NCBI RefSeq assembly: GCF_007954425.1
Contig: NZ_CP042345.1
Location: 682,001 to 746,000 of the forward strand
Reading direction: 5' to 3'
From: Novosphingobium ginsenosidimutans
GTDB lineage: Bacteria; Pseudomonadota; Alphaproteobacteria; Sphingomonadales; Sphingomonadaceae
Length of the DNA stretch: 64,000 nt
The position numbers and the translations under genes are program-made. Every line of letters begins with the position of its first letter. Position 1 is the first letter of the stretch. Shown in pieces: positions 41,198 to 51,048 of this stretch. The notes under the pieces are model-generated. The model did not search any database and was not told where the DNA came from. It saw only the letters and a program-made list of their open reading frames with translations.

Positions 41198-41577
41198 AGC
41201 CGGTCGGTACACGGCTCGCGAAGGACAGGGGTAACAGGCCAAACGCCGAGGCCTCCTGTCCCGGCCAGAGCGGCAATCGACAGCTCCTTGATGCGCTGTC
41301 ACTTGTGCTCGGACTGCGAATAGCAGTCCGATTATTGTCATTCAGGACTGCCCTGCCGCCGCATCGTTGACGCCGGCCCGCAGCGTTTGTTCTATCCTTG
41401 CGAGAGCCCGCACCGGTCCCGCCGCGCAGCCCGAGCTCCCGCTTGGAGAAGCAGATGGGTGTGCCCTGGAGCAGGATCATCAGCAGAGTTCGACATCGCC
41501 GATCACGGCATTTCCTCGATCTTTCAATGCGATAAATCGAACAATCCGGACCATAAGAAACCAACAAGAGACAAAAG
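41198..41577. other. Gene-free stretch upstream of the islet methyltransferase
   Basis: About 380 bases without a supportable gene. It holds an 8-bp hairpin (41310-41330) and becomes AT-rich near 41520, probably the promoter region of the methyltransferase-like gene. An open minus-strand frame crosses it, but it also runs through the decayed tRNA and shows no recognisable domain. Confidence 0.5.
41310..41330. terminator. 8-bp hairpin downstream of the two-component operon
   Basis: CGGACTGC / GCAGTCCG with loop GAATA, followed by ATTATTGT on the plus strand. It could end the two-component operon 165 bases downstream of its last stop codon, but the T content is weak. Confidence 0.4.
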
Positions 41578-42567
41578 ATGCCAGATGATCCGATGCCAAC
41601 AGATCGCGTCACTGCTCCACTGGTAATGCAAGAAGCCAGGCTATTGATTAGGAACGAGTTTTCGAACCTCGACATCCATCAACAATACTTCAATGCATAT
41701 GCTCGGCTGCAGAAAAAAGATCCACTCAACAGGACTTTAATGTTGGGTACCGATCAACGAGACAAGATGATCCCAGCAATAAAGCGCATTCTTGCTGACA
41801 TGGGCGAAGCACCGAAAACCATTCTCGATATTGGCTGCGGCGATGAAGCAACGTTTGAGCTATTCTCCGATAGCATCCCGCAAGGTTCAAAAATCGATAT
41901 ACTTGATCCAAACCCGGATTACATCGATGCGTACACAATGCGATTACGCAATTGGGACAATATAACTCTGCGACAGAGCATTACAGAGGATTTTTCTCCG
42001 CGCGACAAAATTGATAGCGGAAAAATCCGAATTTCAGACGATTATGATATCATCTTTGTCGTTCATTCCCTCTATTTTTTCCCTGACCTCTTCGTTGACT
42101 TTGCATTTCTCTATGAGAAGCTAAGACCCGACGGGGTGATGATAGTTATATTTGCGGATGAGACGGTATCTTTTACTGGCGCCTGTTTTGAAGCTTATAC
42201 TGAGCGCTATGATCGCCAGACTTTGGAAGCGCACAAGCGCGCTTGCGCGGAGCGGTTATCGCTGCTTGGCGATAAGCCGCATGCAAGCATCGGTTCCGCG
42301 CCGGTTTTCGCAGGGGCGAGCATTACAGTAGAGCGTCAAGATACAAGACTTTACGGACACTCTATTGGCGACCTGATAGCCCTTTCCAATATCTCGGGCC
42401 TCATCGCTTACGAAGGCGTTGAGAAGTTCGATGCGGCTGCGGACATTCTGACTTCCAGGCCAGAGCGGGTATCACTGCGGGTAGAGTTGGATGCCTCCAC
42501 GCCCCGTTACGGCATGCTAAGTGTCGGTCAGCCGCAGATTATCGGCACCATCAGAAAGCCAAGCTAG
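41578..42567 (+). CDS. SAM-dependent methyltransferase-like protein, AT-rich
   Basis: 329-residue protein. ILDIGCGDEATFELF (about 82-96) is a class I methyltransferase motif I, followed by IDILDPNPDYIDAY (acidic end of strand 2) and DYDIIFVVHSLYFFPD, the motif IV region, then LRPDGVMIVIFADE. The last 100 residues match nothing I know. The acceptor is unknown. Base use differs sharply from its neighbours, with many AAA, ATA and TTA codons in an otherwise GC-rich genome, and the gene lies between a tRNA-Lys and its decayed copy, so it was probably acquired by transfer. No integrase is present. Confidence 0.8.
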   Translation: MPDDPMPTDRVTAPLVMQEARLLIRNEFSNLDIHQQYFNAYARLQKKDPLNRTLMLGTDQRDKMIPAIKRILADMGEAPKTILDIGCGDEATFELFSDSIPQGSKIDILDPNPDYIDAYTMRLRNWDNITLRQSITEDFSPRDKIDSGKIRISDDYDIIFVVHSLYFFPDLFVDFAFLYEKLRPDGVMIVIFADETVSFTGACFEAYTERYDRQTLEAHKRACAERLSLLGDKPHASIGSAPVFAGASITVERQDTRLYGHSIGDLIALSNISGLIAYEGVEKFDAAADILTSRPERVSLRVELDASTPRYGMLSVGQPQIIGTIRKPS

Positions 42568-42732
42568 GGCCATAGCGCCAGAGTTTTGCTTCGATCGCTT
42601 CGCACGCCAGCGCCGGCAATCCTTGGAACCGACCTGGGTGAAGGCGCTGATGGTGGCAACGCGGCGGTAGCTGCGTTTCGCAGCAAGTCCTCGGGGATTA
42701 CCTGGTTCGCGGGAGCGTCATGATCGAAGGGT

Positions 42733-42808
42733 TGGTGAGCCCTGCTGGGTTCGAACCAGCGACCTACTGATTAAAAGTCAGTTGCTCTACCGACTGAGCT
42801 AAGGGCCC
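42733..42808 (-). tRNA. tRNA-Lys (anticodon TTT)
   Basis: 76 bases including an encoded CCA. Acceptor stem GGGCCCT / AGGGCTC, D-arm TAGCTCAGTCGGTAGAGC, anticodon loop CTTTTAA giving TTT, and T-arm GCTGG TTCGAAC CCAGC. All stems pair. It borders the AT-rich islet on its 3' side, the usual side for integration. Confidence 0.97.
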
Positions 42809-42833
42809 CTACCGTGCTTGCGGACGGGAGCGC

Positions 42834-43328
42834 TCACCTAGGCATGGGGCGGGGGCGGGTCAAGCGGGCCTTGAGTTGACGCAGCGAAAGATTGGTCAGC
42901 GGGTCGCGCCAGACGGGTGCCAGGGCCAGGGCCGGGGTCAGCACGAAATCGCGTTCGCGAAATGCAGCGTGCGGAATGGTAAGCCCGGGCGAGGACCAGG
43001 CGCCGCCGCTCCACAATACCAGGTCGAGATCAAGTACTCGGGAGGCCCAGCGCTGCCCGCCTGGCCGCCGCCCGAATTGGCGCTCAATGGTCTTGAGCAG
43101 GTTCAACAGTTCATCAGGCGCAAGTTCGGTCACGACCAGCGCGGCGCTGTTGGCGTAGCGGCGTAGTGAGGGGCCTAGCGGGGCATTGGCCAGAACCGGC
43201 GCAGCAGCCGCAATTTCCACGCCCGCCTCGGCCAGCGCGGCCAGCGCCGCACGCAGCACCTGCGGCGGCGAGCCGTGGCGGTGGTGGCGCTTGTTCGAAC
43301 CCAGCGCGATCAGATAGCGCTGGCGCAA
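42834..43328 (-). CDS. folK: HPPK: 2-amino-4-hydroxy-6-hydroxymethyldihydropteridine diphosphokinase
   Basis: 164-residue folate-pathway kinase transferring pyrophosphate from ATP to 6-hydroxymethyl-dihydropterin. Seen: YLIALGSN at the N-terminus, YANSAALVVTELAPDELL, IERQFGRRPGGQRWASRVLD, then the signature RVLDLDLVLW and IPHAAFRERDFVLTPA, where the two Asp bind Mg. It uses a TTG start 3 bases past the aguB stop, with AGGA upstream. It follows aguB, an unrelated pathway. Confidence 0.9.
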   Translation of the reverse strand: MRQRYLIALGSNKRHHRHGSPPQVLRAALAALAEAGVEIAAAAPVLANAPLGPSLRRYANSAALVVTELAPDELLNLLKTIERQFGRRPGGQRWASRVLDLDLVLWSGGAWSSPGLTIPHAAFRERDFVLTPALALAPVWRDPLTNLSLRQLKARLTRPRPMPR

Positions 43329-43331
43329 AGT

Positions 43332-44183
43332 TCAGATGTCCTGCGCGATCCGGCCGTAGAGCTGGGGGCGGCGATCACGGAAGAAGCCCATACCGGCGCG
43401 GTGTCTTGCCGCGCGAGTCAGGTCGAGCCGCTGGACGAGCACGCCGGATTCGTCAGCGCCAAACTCTTCTACCAGATCACCCCATTCGTCGGTGATGAAG
43501 GAATGGCCGTAGAACCGCTGCCCGTCTTCGGTGCCGATCCGGTTGGCGGCGACCACCGGCATACAGTTCGACACCGCATGGCCCTGCATCGCCCGCCGCC
43601 ACATCCGGCTGGTGTCGAGATCGGCATCATAAGGTTCGCTGCCGATGGCGGTGGGATAGAATAACACTTCGGCCCCAAGCAGCGCCAAGACACGGGCGGT
43701 TTCGGGGTACCACTGGTCCCAGCAGATACCGACGCCCAGCTTGTGGCCGAAAGCGTTCCAGACCTTGAAGCCATCATTGCCCGGGCGGAAATAGTACTTC
43801 TCTTCATAGCCCGGCCCGTCGGGGATGTGACTCTTGCGGTAAGTCCCCTGGATCTGACCATCGGGATCGATCCAGGCGAGCGTGTTGTAATAATGGTGCC
43901 CGTCGCGCTCAAAGAAGCTGGTCGGGATCGCGACGTTCAGCTTTGCGGCAAGGGCCTGCATCGCCACGACCGAGGGGTGCTCGGTCTTCGGCCGCGCCAG
44001 AGCGAACAGCGCCTCGTCCTCCTGCTTGCAGAAATAGGGGCCGGAAAAGAGCTCGGGCGGCAGAATCACCTGCGCGCCCTGCCCGGCCGCCTGCTCCACC
44101 AGTGCGGTGACAGCGGCAATATTCTCGGCCTCGTCAGAGGAGCCAAGCGGCAATTGCAGGGCGGCGACAGTGAGCATGCTCAT
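43332..44183 (-). CDS. aguB: N-carbamoylputrescine amidase
   Basis: 283-residue nitrilase-superfamily enzyme converting N-carbamoylputrescine to putrescine in polyamine synthesis from agmatine. The triad is visible: Glu in LPPELFSGPYF (about 42), Lys in YRKSHIPDGPGY (about 119) and Cys in VGICWDQWYPE (about 156). The KYYFRPGNDGFKVWN stretch is characteristic of AguB. The agmatine deiminase gene aguA, its usual companion, is not in the window. Confidence 0.92.
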   Translation of the reverse strand: MSMLTVAALQLPLGSSDEAENIAAVTALVEQAAGQGAQVILPPELFSGPYFCKQEDEALFALARPKTEHPSVVAMQALAAKLNVAIPTSFFERDGHHYYNTLAWIDPDGQIQGTYRKSHIPDGPGYEEKYYFRPGNDGFKVWNAFGHKLGVGICWDQWYPETARVLALLGAEVLFYPTAIGSEPYDADLDTSRMWRRAMQGHAVSNCMPVVAANRIGTEDGQRFYGHSFITDEWGDLVEEFGADESGVLVQRLDLTRAARHRAGMGFFRDRRPQLYGRIAQDI

Positions 44184-44215
44184 GCCGCCGCACTTAGGTT
44201 ACGAAGCGCTGCTCA

Positions 44216-45067
44216 TCAAGGACGCTTGCGGAACAGCAGCGTCATCCGGTCGCTCTCGCCGATCGCCTGGAGCCGCGCCTTGTCCTCTTCCTTGGCGCCG
44301 CGCAGCATCGGCGGCAGGGTCCAGACGCCGCCTTCCCAGTTGGCCGGGTCCTTCTTGTTGGCATTGGCCTCGCTCTTGCCGACATAGGTGAAGCCGTTCA
44401 CTTCCATGAACTTGATCACATCGGCCTCGCGCAGATAGCCCTTGCTGCCATCGGTATAGGAATAGGGCGCGTCCGGCTTGGCGCGGTGCTGTTCGATCCC
44501 GATCATGCCACCAGGCTTCAGCAGTTCGCGCATCGCCTTGATTTCGCGGTCGGCGATGTTCCAGCGCAGCAGGTTGTGCATCATCCGCATCACCAGAATG
44601 CGGTCAAAGGTGCCCTTTTCGGCATCGGGCAGCTTCTCCAGCGTCATCGCCGAGAAACGCTCGGCCGGGAGGCCGGAGGCGGCGGCGACATCGGCCGGGT
44701 ACTTGGCCGCACCATCGCGGATGCCCTTCTGAGCGGCTTCACTGAATGCGCCGGACGTGGGATCGAAATAGAGTCCGACCAGCTTGCCCTTGGGGCCGAG
44801 ATAAAGGCCCAGCAGGCGCGAGTACCACTCACCGCCGGGGGCATATTCACCCACCTTCATATCCGGCGCGACCTGGAAGAATTCCAGCGTTTCGGCCGGA
44901 CGGCGATACTGGTCGCGGGCCTTGTCCTTGTCGCGCAGCGGGCTGGCGACCGCGGCGGCGATTTCGGCCTTGATTGCCTTGGTCTGGGCGGGGGCGGTCT
45001 GAGCCGCGGCGGTAACCGAAGGGGCGGCAAAAGCGAAAGCAGACAGCAGCAAGATGGCACGGCGCAT
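44216..45067 (-). CDS. Exported methyltransferase-like protein (COG4798 type)
   Basis: 283-residue protein with a signal peptide (MRRAILLLSAFAFAAPSVTA, cleavage near AAAQ). The mature part has a Rossmann-like methyltransferase fold: MKVGEYAPGGEWYSRLLGLY near 70-90 in the place of motif I, KLVGLYFD, and RILVMRMMHNLLRW. KPGGMIGIEQHRA precedes the C-terminal part. It resembles predicted methyltransferases often seen with export signals. Export is puzzling because SAM is not expected in the periplasm. The glycine-rich loop is not canonical, so it may be inactive. Confidence 0.75.
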   Translation of the reverse strand: MRRAILLLSAFAFAAPSVTAAAQTAPAQTKAIKAEIAAAVASPLRDKDKARDQYRRPAETLEFFQVAPDMKVGEYAPGGEWYSRLLGLYLGPKGKLVGLYFDPTSGAFSEAAQKGIRDGAAKYPADVAAASGLPAERFSAMTLEKLPDAEKGTFDRILVMRMMHNLLRWNIADREIKAMRELLKPGGMIGIEQHRAKPDAPYSYTDGSKGYLREADVIKFMEVNGFTYVGKSEANANKKDPANWEGGVWTLPPMLRGAKEEDKARLQAIGESDRMTLLFRKRP

Positions 45068-45177
45068 GGGGGGAAGTCCTCTCCGGGGGAAACTGCCGGC
45101 AAGTTAGGGTCCAAAGCCCAGATGACAAGGCGGTCCTTCGTTCCTATCTCCGCGCTCACAGACGAAAGGCATGATTG

Positions 45178-45708
45178 ATGGCTGAAGCAATTTTTGCAGG
45201 TGGATGCTTCTGGTGCACCGAGGCGGTGTTCCGCTCGATCGCGGGGGTTTCCGCGGTGGAAAGCGGCTATATCGGCGGGACCGTTCCGCACCCGACCTAC
45301 AAGGCGGTCTGCACCGGCACGACCGGCCATGCCGAAGCGATCAAGCTGACTTTCGATCCGGCCGTGGTGTCCTTCGCCGACCTGCTCGACATCCACATGG
45401 GCACCCATGATCCGACGCAGCTCAATCGCCAGGGCAACGATATCGGTACCCAGTACCGCACCGCGCTGTTCCCGCTCGACGAAGCGCAGCGCGCCGAATG
45501 CGAGGCCGGGATCGCGCGCTGGAATGCGGCCCATCCGGGGGAGCAGGCCGTCACCACGATTGAGGGGCCGGCGGAATGGTATCCGGCCGAGGACTATCAC
45601 CAGGAGTACTGGCAGGGCGAAGGCCAGCGGAACCCCTATTGCCTGGCTGTGATCCCGCCCAAGCTGGCCAAGCTGCAGAAGGGCTTTTCCGAAAAGCTGA
45701 AAGGCTAG
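45178..45708 (+). CDS. msrA: Peptide-methionine (S)-S-oxide reductase MsrA
   Basis: 176-residue enzyme repairing oxidised methionine. The catalytic cysteine is in AIFAGGCFWCTEAVF (about residue 10). YIGGTVPHPTYKAVCTGTTGHAEAI and the GNDIGTQYRTA block are diagnostic. The ATG at 45178 is preceded by AAAGG at a good distance; a TTG one codon earlier is also in frame. Converges on the winged-helix regulator gene with a 4-base overlap. Confidence 0.96.
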   Translation: MAEAIFAGGCFWCTEAVFRSIAGVSAVESGYIGGTVPHPTYKAVCTGTTGHAEAIKLTFDPAVVSFADLLDIHMGTHDPTQLNRQGNDIGTQYRTALFPLDEAQRAECEAGIARWNAAHPGEQAVTTIEGPAEWYPAEDYHQEYWQGEGQRNPYCLAVIPPKLAKLQKGFSEKLKG

Positions 45709-46253
45709 GGCGATCCGCCAGCCTGCCGCGCGACATCGGCAAAATAGCGGGCCATGGCCAAGGCACCCTTGCGCGACAAGCCGACAAAGCGCCGCCGGCG
45801 ATCGCGCGCATCGGCGGTTCGTTCGATCAGACCGAGTTCTTCCAGCACCCCGATATAACGCAGCGCGGTCGTGCTGGGCACGCCCGAAGCAATGCAGAGC
45901 GAGGTGACCGAGACCAGCCGGTGTTCGGCCCTCGCTGCCGCCAGATCGAGCAGCATGTCCCAGACCGGATCGGCGAAGAGATCTGGTCCGAAATGCTGCG
46001 CGCGCATCTGGCGATAGCGGATGATCCGGCGGACCAAGCGTGGATCAGGCAGCGGATCCACCAAGTTATGGGCAAGTTGGGCTTCGGTGACGGCACCCGG
46101 CTCGGTTCGATCGGCACCGTCGAACTTGAATGGACTGCGCGTGCTGCCAACTGTTCGGGAATTGGTGAAGGAACTCAGCTGGTTGGTCAGACTGAGTAAC
46201 TCCTCAGCCATGCGCTCCACGTGCGCTATCAGCCTCTTCTCGTCTTCAAGCAC
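45705..46253 (-). CDS. MarR-like winged-helix DNA-binding protein
   Basis: About 182 residues. The N-terminal half carries a coiled helix (AHVERMAEELLSLTNQLSSF). The C-terminal half has a winged helix resembling MarR: VSVTSLCIASGVPSTTALRYIGVLEELGLIERT, then the wing ADARDRRRRFVGLSRKG. Target and ligand are unknown. The start is uncertain, with TTG 46256, GTG 46253 and an ATG 15 codons further in all in frame; none has a strong ribosome site. Confidence 0.75.
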   Translation of the reverse strand: MLEDEKRLIAHVERMAEELLSLTNQLSSFTNSRTVGSTRSPFKFDGADRTEPGAVTEAQLAHNLVDPLPDPRLVRRIIRYRQMRAQHFGPDLFADPVWDMLLDLAAARAEHRLVSVTSLCIASGVPSTTALRYIGVLEELGLIERTADARDRRRRFVGLSRKGALAMARYFADVARQAGGSP

Positions 46254-46357
46254 CAACGGCTAACCTGCCATCCCAAGACTTGTTCCCAGCCGGGCTGGGT
46301 GCATCCCCAGTCGCGAACGCAGTCACGCTGGCGCTGATATTGGCCCAGGCCGGTCGG

Positions 46358-47587
46358 CTAACACTGCCATCGCGCTATGAAAAAGCCGTCCAATCCGCCG
46401 AGATCGGCGAGCAGGCCTGGATCGGTGCGGAGCCAGCCTTCGTCGGTCGCGGTCAGATTGGCGGGAAGTTCCTCCCCGCGGATCGGGTCAGGCGTCAGCG
46501 TAACCGTGACCGCCTGATCCTCGCCCTCCTCGCGTTCGAGCGAGCAGGTAGCATAGACCAGATGGCCACCGGGCTTGACCCAACGCTGAGCCCGCTCGAG
46601 TAGCGCGGCCTGCAATTGGGCCAGTTCGGCAACCTGGCGCGGGCCGATGCGGTGGAGCACGTCGGGATGGCGGCGGCAGGTGCCGGTTGCCGTACAGGGC
46701 GCATCGAGCAAGACCGCGTCGAACGGTCCTGCCGGTTCCCACTGCAAGGCATCGGCCTGGACCAGTTCGGCCGAGAGGCCGGTGCGCGTCAGGTTCTCCT
46801 GCATCCGCTGAAGCCGCTTGGCCCCGGCATCGAGCGCGGTGACCTGCCAGCCCGCCGCGGCTAGCTGCATGGTCTTGCCGCCGGGCGCGGCGCACAGATC
46901 AAGCACCGTCCGCCCTTCACCCGGACCAAGCAGACGCGCCGGCAGGCTGGCGGCCAGGTCCTGCACCCACCAGGCGCCATCCTTGAAGCCTTCCAGCCGT
47001 TCGACCGCCGTGCCGCGTTCCAGCCGGACATGGCCCGGCAATAGGCTGGTTCCGCCGAGCCGCTCGGCCCATTCGGCACTCGTTGCTGGATCGCGCAAGG
47101 TCAGGTCGAGCGGCGGCGGCACGGCCAACCCTGCCGCAACTGCTCCGGCTCGCTCGCCCCACCGCTCCAGCACTTTTGTGGGCAGGGTGGGCACGGCGGG
47201 CAAGGTCACCCCGCGCTTTACCAAGGTTGAAAAGACCCCGTGCGCCAGCCGTCGCGGCCCGCCCGCCAGCAGCGGCAGGCCGGTCGCGATCACGGCATGC
47301 GGCGGGGTTTCCAGTCGCAACCAACCGGCGAGCATCAGCCGCAGTGCCATGCGCGGCTTGGCATCTTCGGGCAGGATTTGCCGCGTGGCGCTATCAATCA
47401 GGGCGTCGAGATCGATCAGCCAGCGCAGCGCCTCGCCAGCCAAGGCGCGGGCCAGCGCGCGGTCGGCATAGGCGCGAACGCCCTGCAAGGCCGGTTGTGC
47501 CGCCTGATCGAGCGTCTCGCCCCGGCGCAGTACGGCATCGAGCAGCTTCAGCGCAGCCTTGCGCGCGGGGAGACCGGGAATATCCAT
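46358..47587 (-). CDS. RsmB-family RNA (cytosine-5) methyltransferase
   Basis: 409-residue enzyme. Residues 1-130 form an NusB-like helical RNA-binding domain (RKAALKLLDAVLRRGETLDQ). The catalytic domain has the SAM motif VLDLCAAPGGKTMQLA (about 230-245), motif IV DAPCTATGTCRRHPD and motif VI YATCSLEREEGE, whose cysteines are the catalytic pair of m5C RNA methyltransferases. Probable target is 16S rRNA C967, but the specificity is inferred. Divergent from the DUF1674 gene with a 47-base gap. Confidence 0.9.
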   Translation of the reverse strand: MDIPGLPARKAALKLLDAVLRRGETLDQAAQPALQGVRAYADRALARALAGEALRWLIDLDALIDSATRQILPEDAKPRMALRLMLAGWLRLETPPHAVIATGLPLLAGGPRRLAHGVFSTLVKRGVTLPAVPTLPTKVLERWGERAGAVAAGLAVPPPLDLTLRDPATSAEWAERLGGTSLLPGHVRLERGTAVERLEGFKDGAWWVQDLAASLPARLLGPGEGRTVLDLCAAPGGKTMQLAAAGWQVTALDAGAKRLQRMQENLTRTGLSAELVQADALQWEPAGPFDAVLLDAPCTATGTCRRHPDVLHRIGPRQVAELAQLQAALLERAQRWVKPGGHLVYATCSLEREEGEDQAVTVTLTPDPIRGEELPANLTATDEGWLRTDPGLLADLGGLDGFFIARWQC

Positions 47588-47634
47588 TGCTGCTGCCCCT
47601 AGACGCAGGCGTCTGCAATAGCCAGATAGGCACC

Positions 47635-47802
47635 ATGACCAAGCGCGCCACCCATCGTCCGCAAACCTTCACCAAGCCGGCCCACTGGAGCGATGCGCCC
47701 GCGCCCCAGCCGCAGGAAGCCAAGGCAGAAGAGGACCCGGCGGGCCTTTCCCCAACCCGCTACGGCGATTGGGAACGGAACGGGATCGCGGTCGATTTCT
47801 GA
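47635..47802 (+). CDS. DUF1674 / SDHAF4-type succinate dehydrogenase assembly factor
   Basis: 55-residue protein ending in the family signature SPTRYGDWERNGIAVDF. In mitochondria the homologue SDHAF4 helps mature the flavinated subunit of succinate dehydrogenase; the same role is likely in alphaproteobacteria. The N-terminal half is polar and Pro/Lys-rich. The ATG at 47635 is the only start close to normal family length. It lies in the gap between the divergent RsmB-type gene and ftsH. Confidence 0.88.
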   Translation: MTKRATHRPQTFTKPAHWSDAPAPQPQEAKAEEDPAGLSPTRYGDWERNGIAVDF

Positions 47803-47873
47803 ATTGCCGCCGCAGCGCCCGATTTCTGAAATCGGCAACCCGGCGCAAACGGCTTTCTGCAAGTCGCCGCAAA

Positions 47874-47902
47874 CTTGCGCTTAAGGTTCTCGCGCCTACA
47901 TA
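47874..47902 (+). promoter_or_regulatory. Possible heat-shock-type promoter of ftsH
   Basis: CTTG at 47874 and CCTACATA at 47895-47902 resemble the alphaproteobacterial sigma-32 pattern (CTTG, then a CyTATnT-like -10). The -10-like box ends 25 bases before the ftsH start. ftsH is a heat-shock gene in other proteobacteria. Assigned from short motifs only. Confidence 0.35.
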
Positions 47903-47927
47903 GGTGTGACGAAAGGATGCGATACGC

Positions 47928-49865
<1,938 letters not shown>

Positions 49866-49887
49866 TGCACTATGCGCTGGTGGTGAT

Positions 49888-50961
49888 TTAGACCGCCACC
49901 AGCAGCGTCAGTACCGTCGCAAACAGCCCCAATACCGTGAAGGCGAAGGCGGCCAGGAACCAGGTGCGGCACCAGGCCCCGAACCGGCCCAGACCATAGG
50001 CATCGCGCAACTGGCGATAGATGTGGAACGGCGCATAGAAGAACAGCGCGCCCACCAGGACGCCGGCCCCGCCCCATACCGTTAGCACGCTGATAGCGGC
50101 CAGCAAAAGCAGCATGAAGCTGAGCGAATAGGTCACGAAGACCGTGTGATCATAAAGGTGGAACCGGCGGCTGAACGGGAACAGCAGCCACATGAACGGC
50201 ACCGATAGCGGAATCAGCAGCCACGAAAACTTGTAGGCACTGTTCTGCAGCTTGTAGATCGTCAGTTCGGGGTTCTCGCGCGCGTGCTGCCAGGCGCGAT
50301 TGATTGCATCGGCAGCAGACTTTTCCGCTGCCGTATTGGCGGAGGCGATATCGGTCGGCAGCTCCCCGCCCTTGGCAACCTGGATCACCTTGACAGCATT
50401 GCGTGCGCCCTCAACGTCCTTCTCCAGCCGTGCCAGGTCCCCGCCTTTCCCGGCCTTGGCATCGGCCAGTTTGGCCTCAGCCGTGGCCTGGGCCTGGATC
50501 GCTTCCTGCTCGGCCTCGCTGATCCCCTGTTCAATGCCCTTGTTCTGGCCCTGGTTGTTGAAGCCAATCGGGCTGCCGAGCAGGTTGAAGACCGCAAAGG
50601 TCAGGAAGACCACGAACAGAAACAGCGCGATCGGGCTGACATAGCTCGCGCGGCGCCCATCGATGTATTCGCGCGTCAGCCGTCCTGGACGCCAGGCCAG
50701 CAGCGGCAAGGTCCGCCAGATCTTGCCCTCGAAATGGAACACGCCGTGCAGCAGGTCATGAAAGAAGGCACCAAGCGTCTTGTGGACATGCGCTGGCTGC
50801 CCACAGGCATGACAGTGGCTGCCAATCAGCACGGTACCACAGTTGAGGCAGGCCTGCTCGTGGGTATGGCCATCATCCGGCCCTTCGCCATGCGCTGGTT
50901 CCACGGCCCGGGCCGTCAGTACGCCCTGGGCCAGATCACCAATAAAGTCCGTGCCGCTCAT
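49888..50961 (-). CDS. DUF3667 zinc-ribbon membrane protein
   Basis: 357-residue protein. A zinc-ribbon motif CLNCGTVLIGSHCHACGQ uses Cys38, 41, 50 and 53, and is followed by the DUF3667 signature FFHDLLHGVFHFEGKIWRTL and LAWRPGRLTREYIDGRRASYVSPIALFLF. TM1 comes near 106-126, then a long charged helical insert (about 135-225, rich in Ala, Glu, Lys) and four more hydrophobic segments. Function unknown; family members are widespread in sphingomonads and Bacteroidetes. Converges with ftsH. Confidence 0.82.
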   Translation of the reverse strand: MSGTDFIGDLAQGVLTARAVEPAHGEGPDDGHTHEQACLNCGTVLIGSHCHACGQPAHVHKTLGAFFHDLLHGVFHFEGKIWRTLPLLAWRPGRLTREYIDGRRASYVSPIALFLFVVFLTFAVFNLLGSPIGFNNQGQNKGIEQGISEAEQEAIQAQATAEAKLADAKAGKGGDLARLEKDVEGARNAVKVIQVAKGGELPTDIASANTAAEKSAADAINRAWQHARENPELTIYKLQNSAYKFSWLLIPLSVPFMWLLFPFSRRFHLYDHTVFVTYSLSFMLLLLAAISVLTVWGGAGVLVGALFFYAPFHIYRQLRDAYGLGRFGAWCRTWFLAAFAFTVLGLFATVLTLLVAV

Positions 50962-51048
50962 CGCCTTATCTCCACCGCCCGGTTGTTCATGGTCTTGTCA
51001 GCCGCGCGCGGTCAAGCCATCCAGTGCAAAACGATCTGGGAGAATTAA

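Noticed and set aside
41151..41230. A complete functional tRNA at the islet's left end
   Set aside because: The 5' half does not match any tRNA pattern and the T-stem has two mismatched pairs, so it is a remnant only.
41154..41675. Minus-strand open frame of 173 codons in the tRNA-Lys islet
   Set aside because: It runs through the decayed tRNA and the start of the methyltransferase-like gene, has no domain I recognise and its base use is not gene-like.
47821..47835. GATTTCTGAAATC after the DUF1674 gene as terminator
   Set aside because: The loop would be a single base and no T-tract follows, so a stable hairpin is unlikely.
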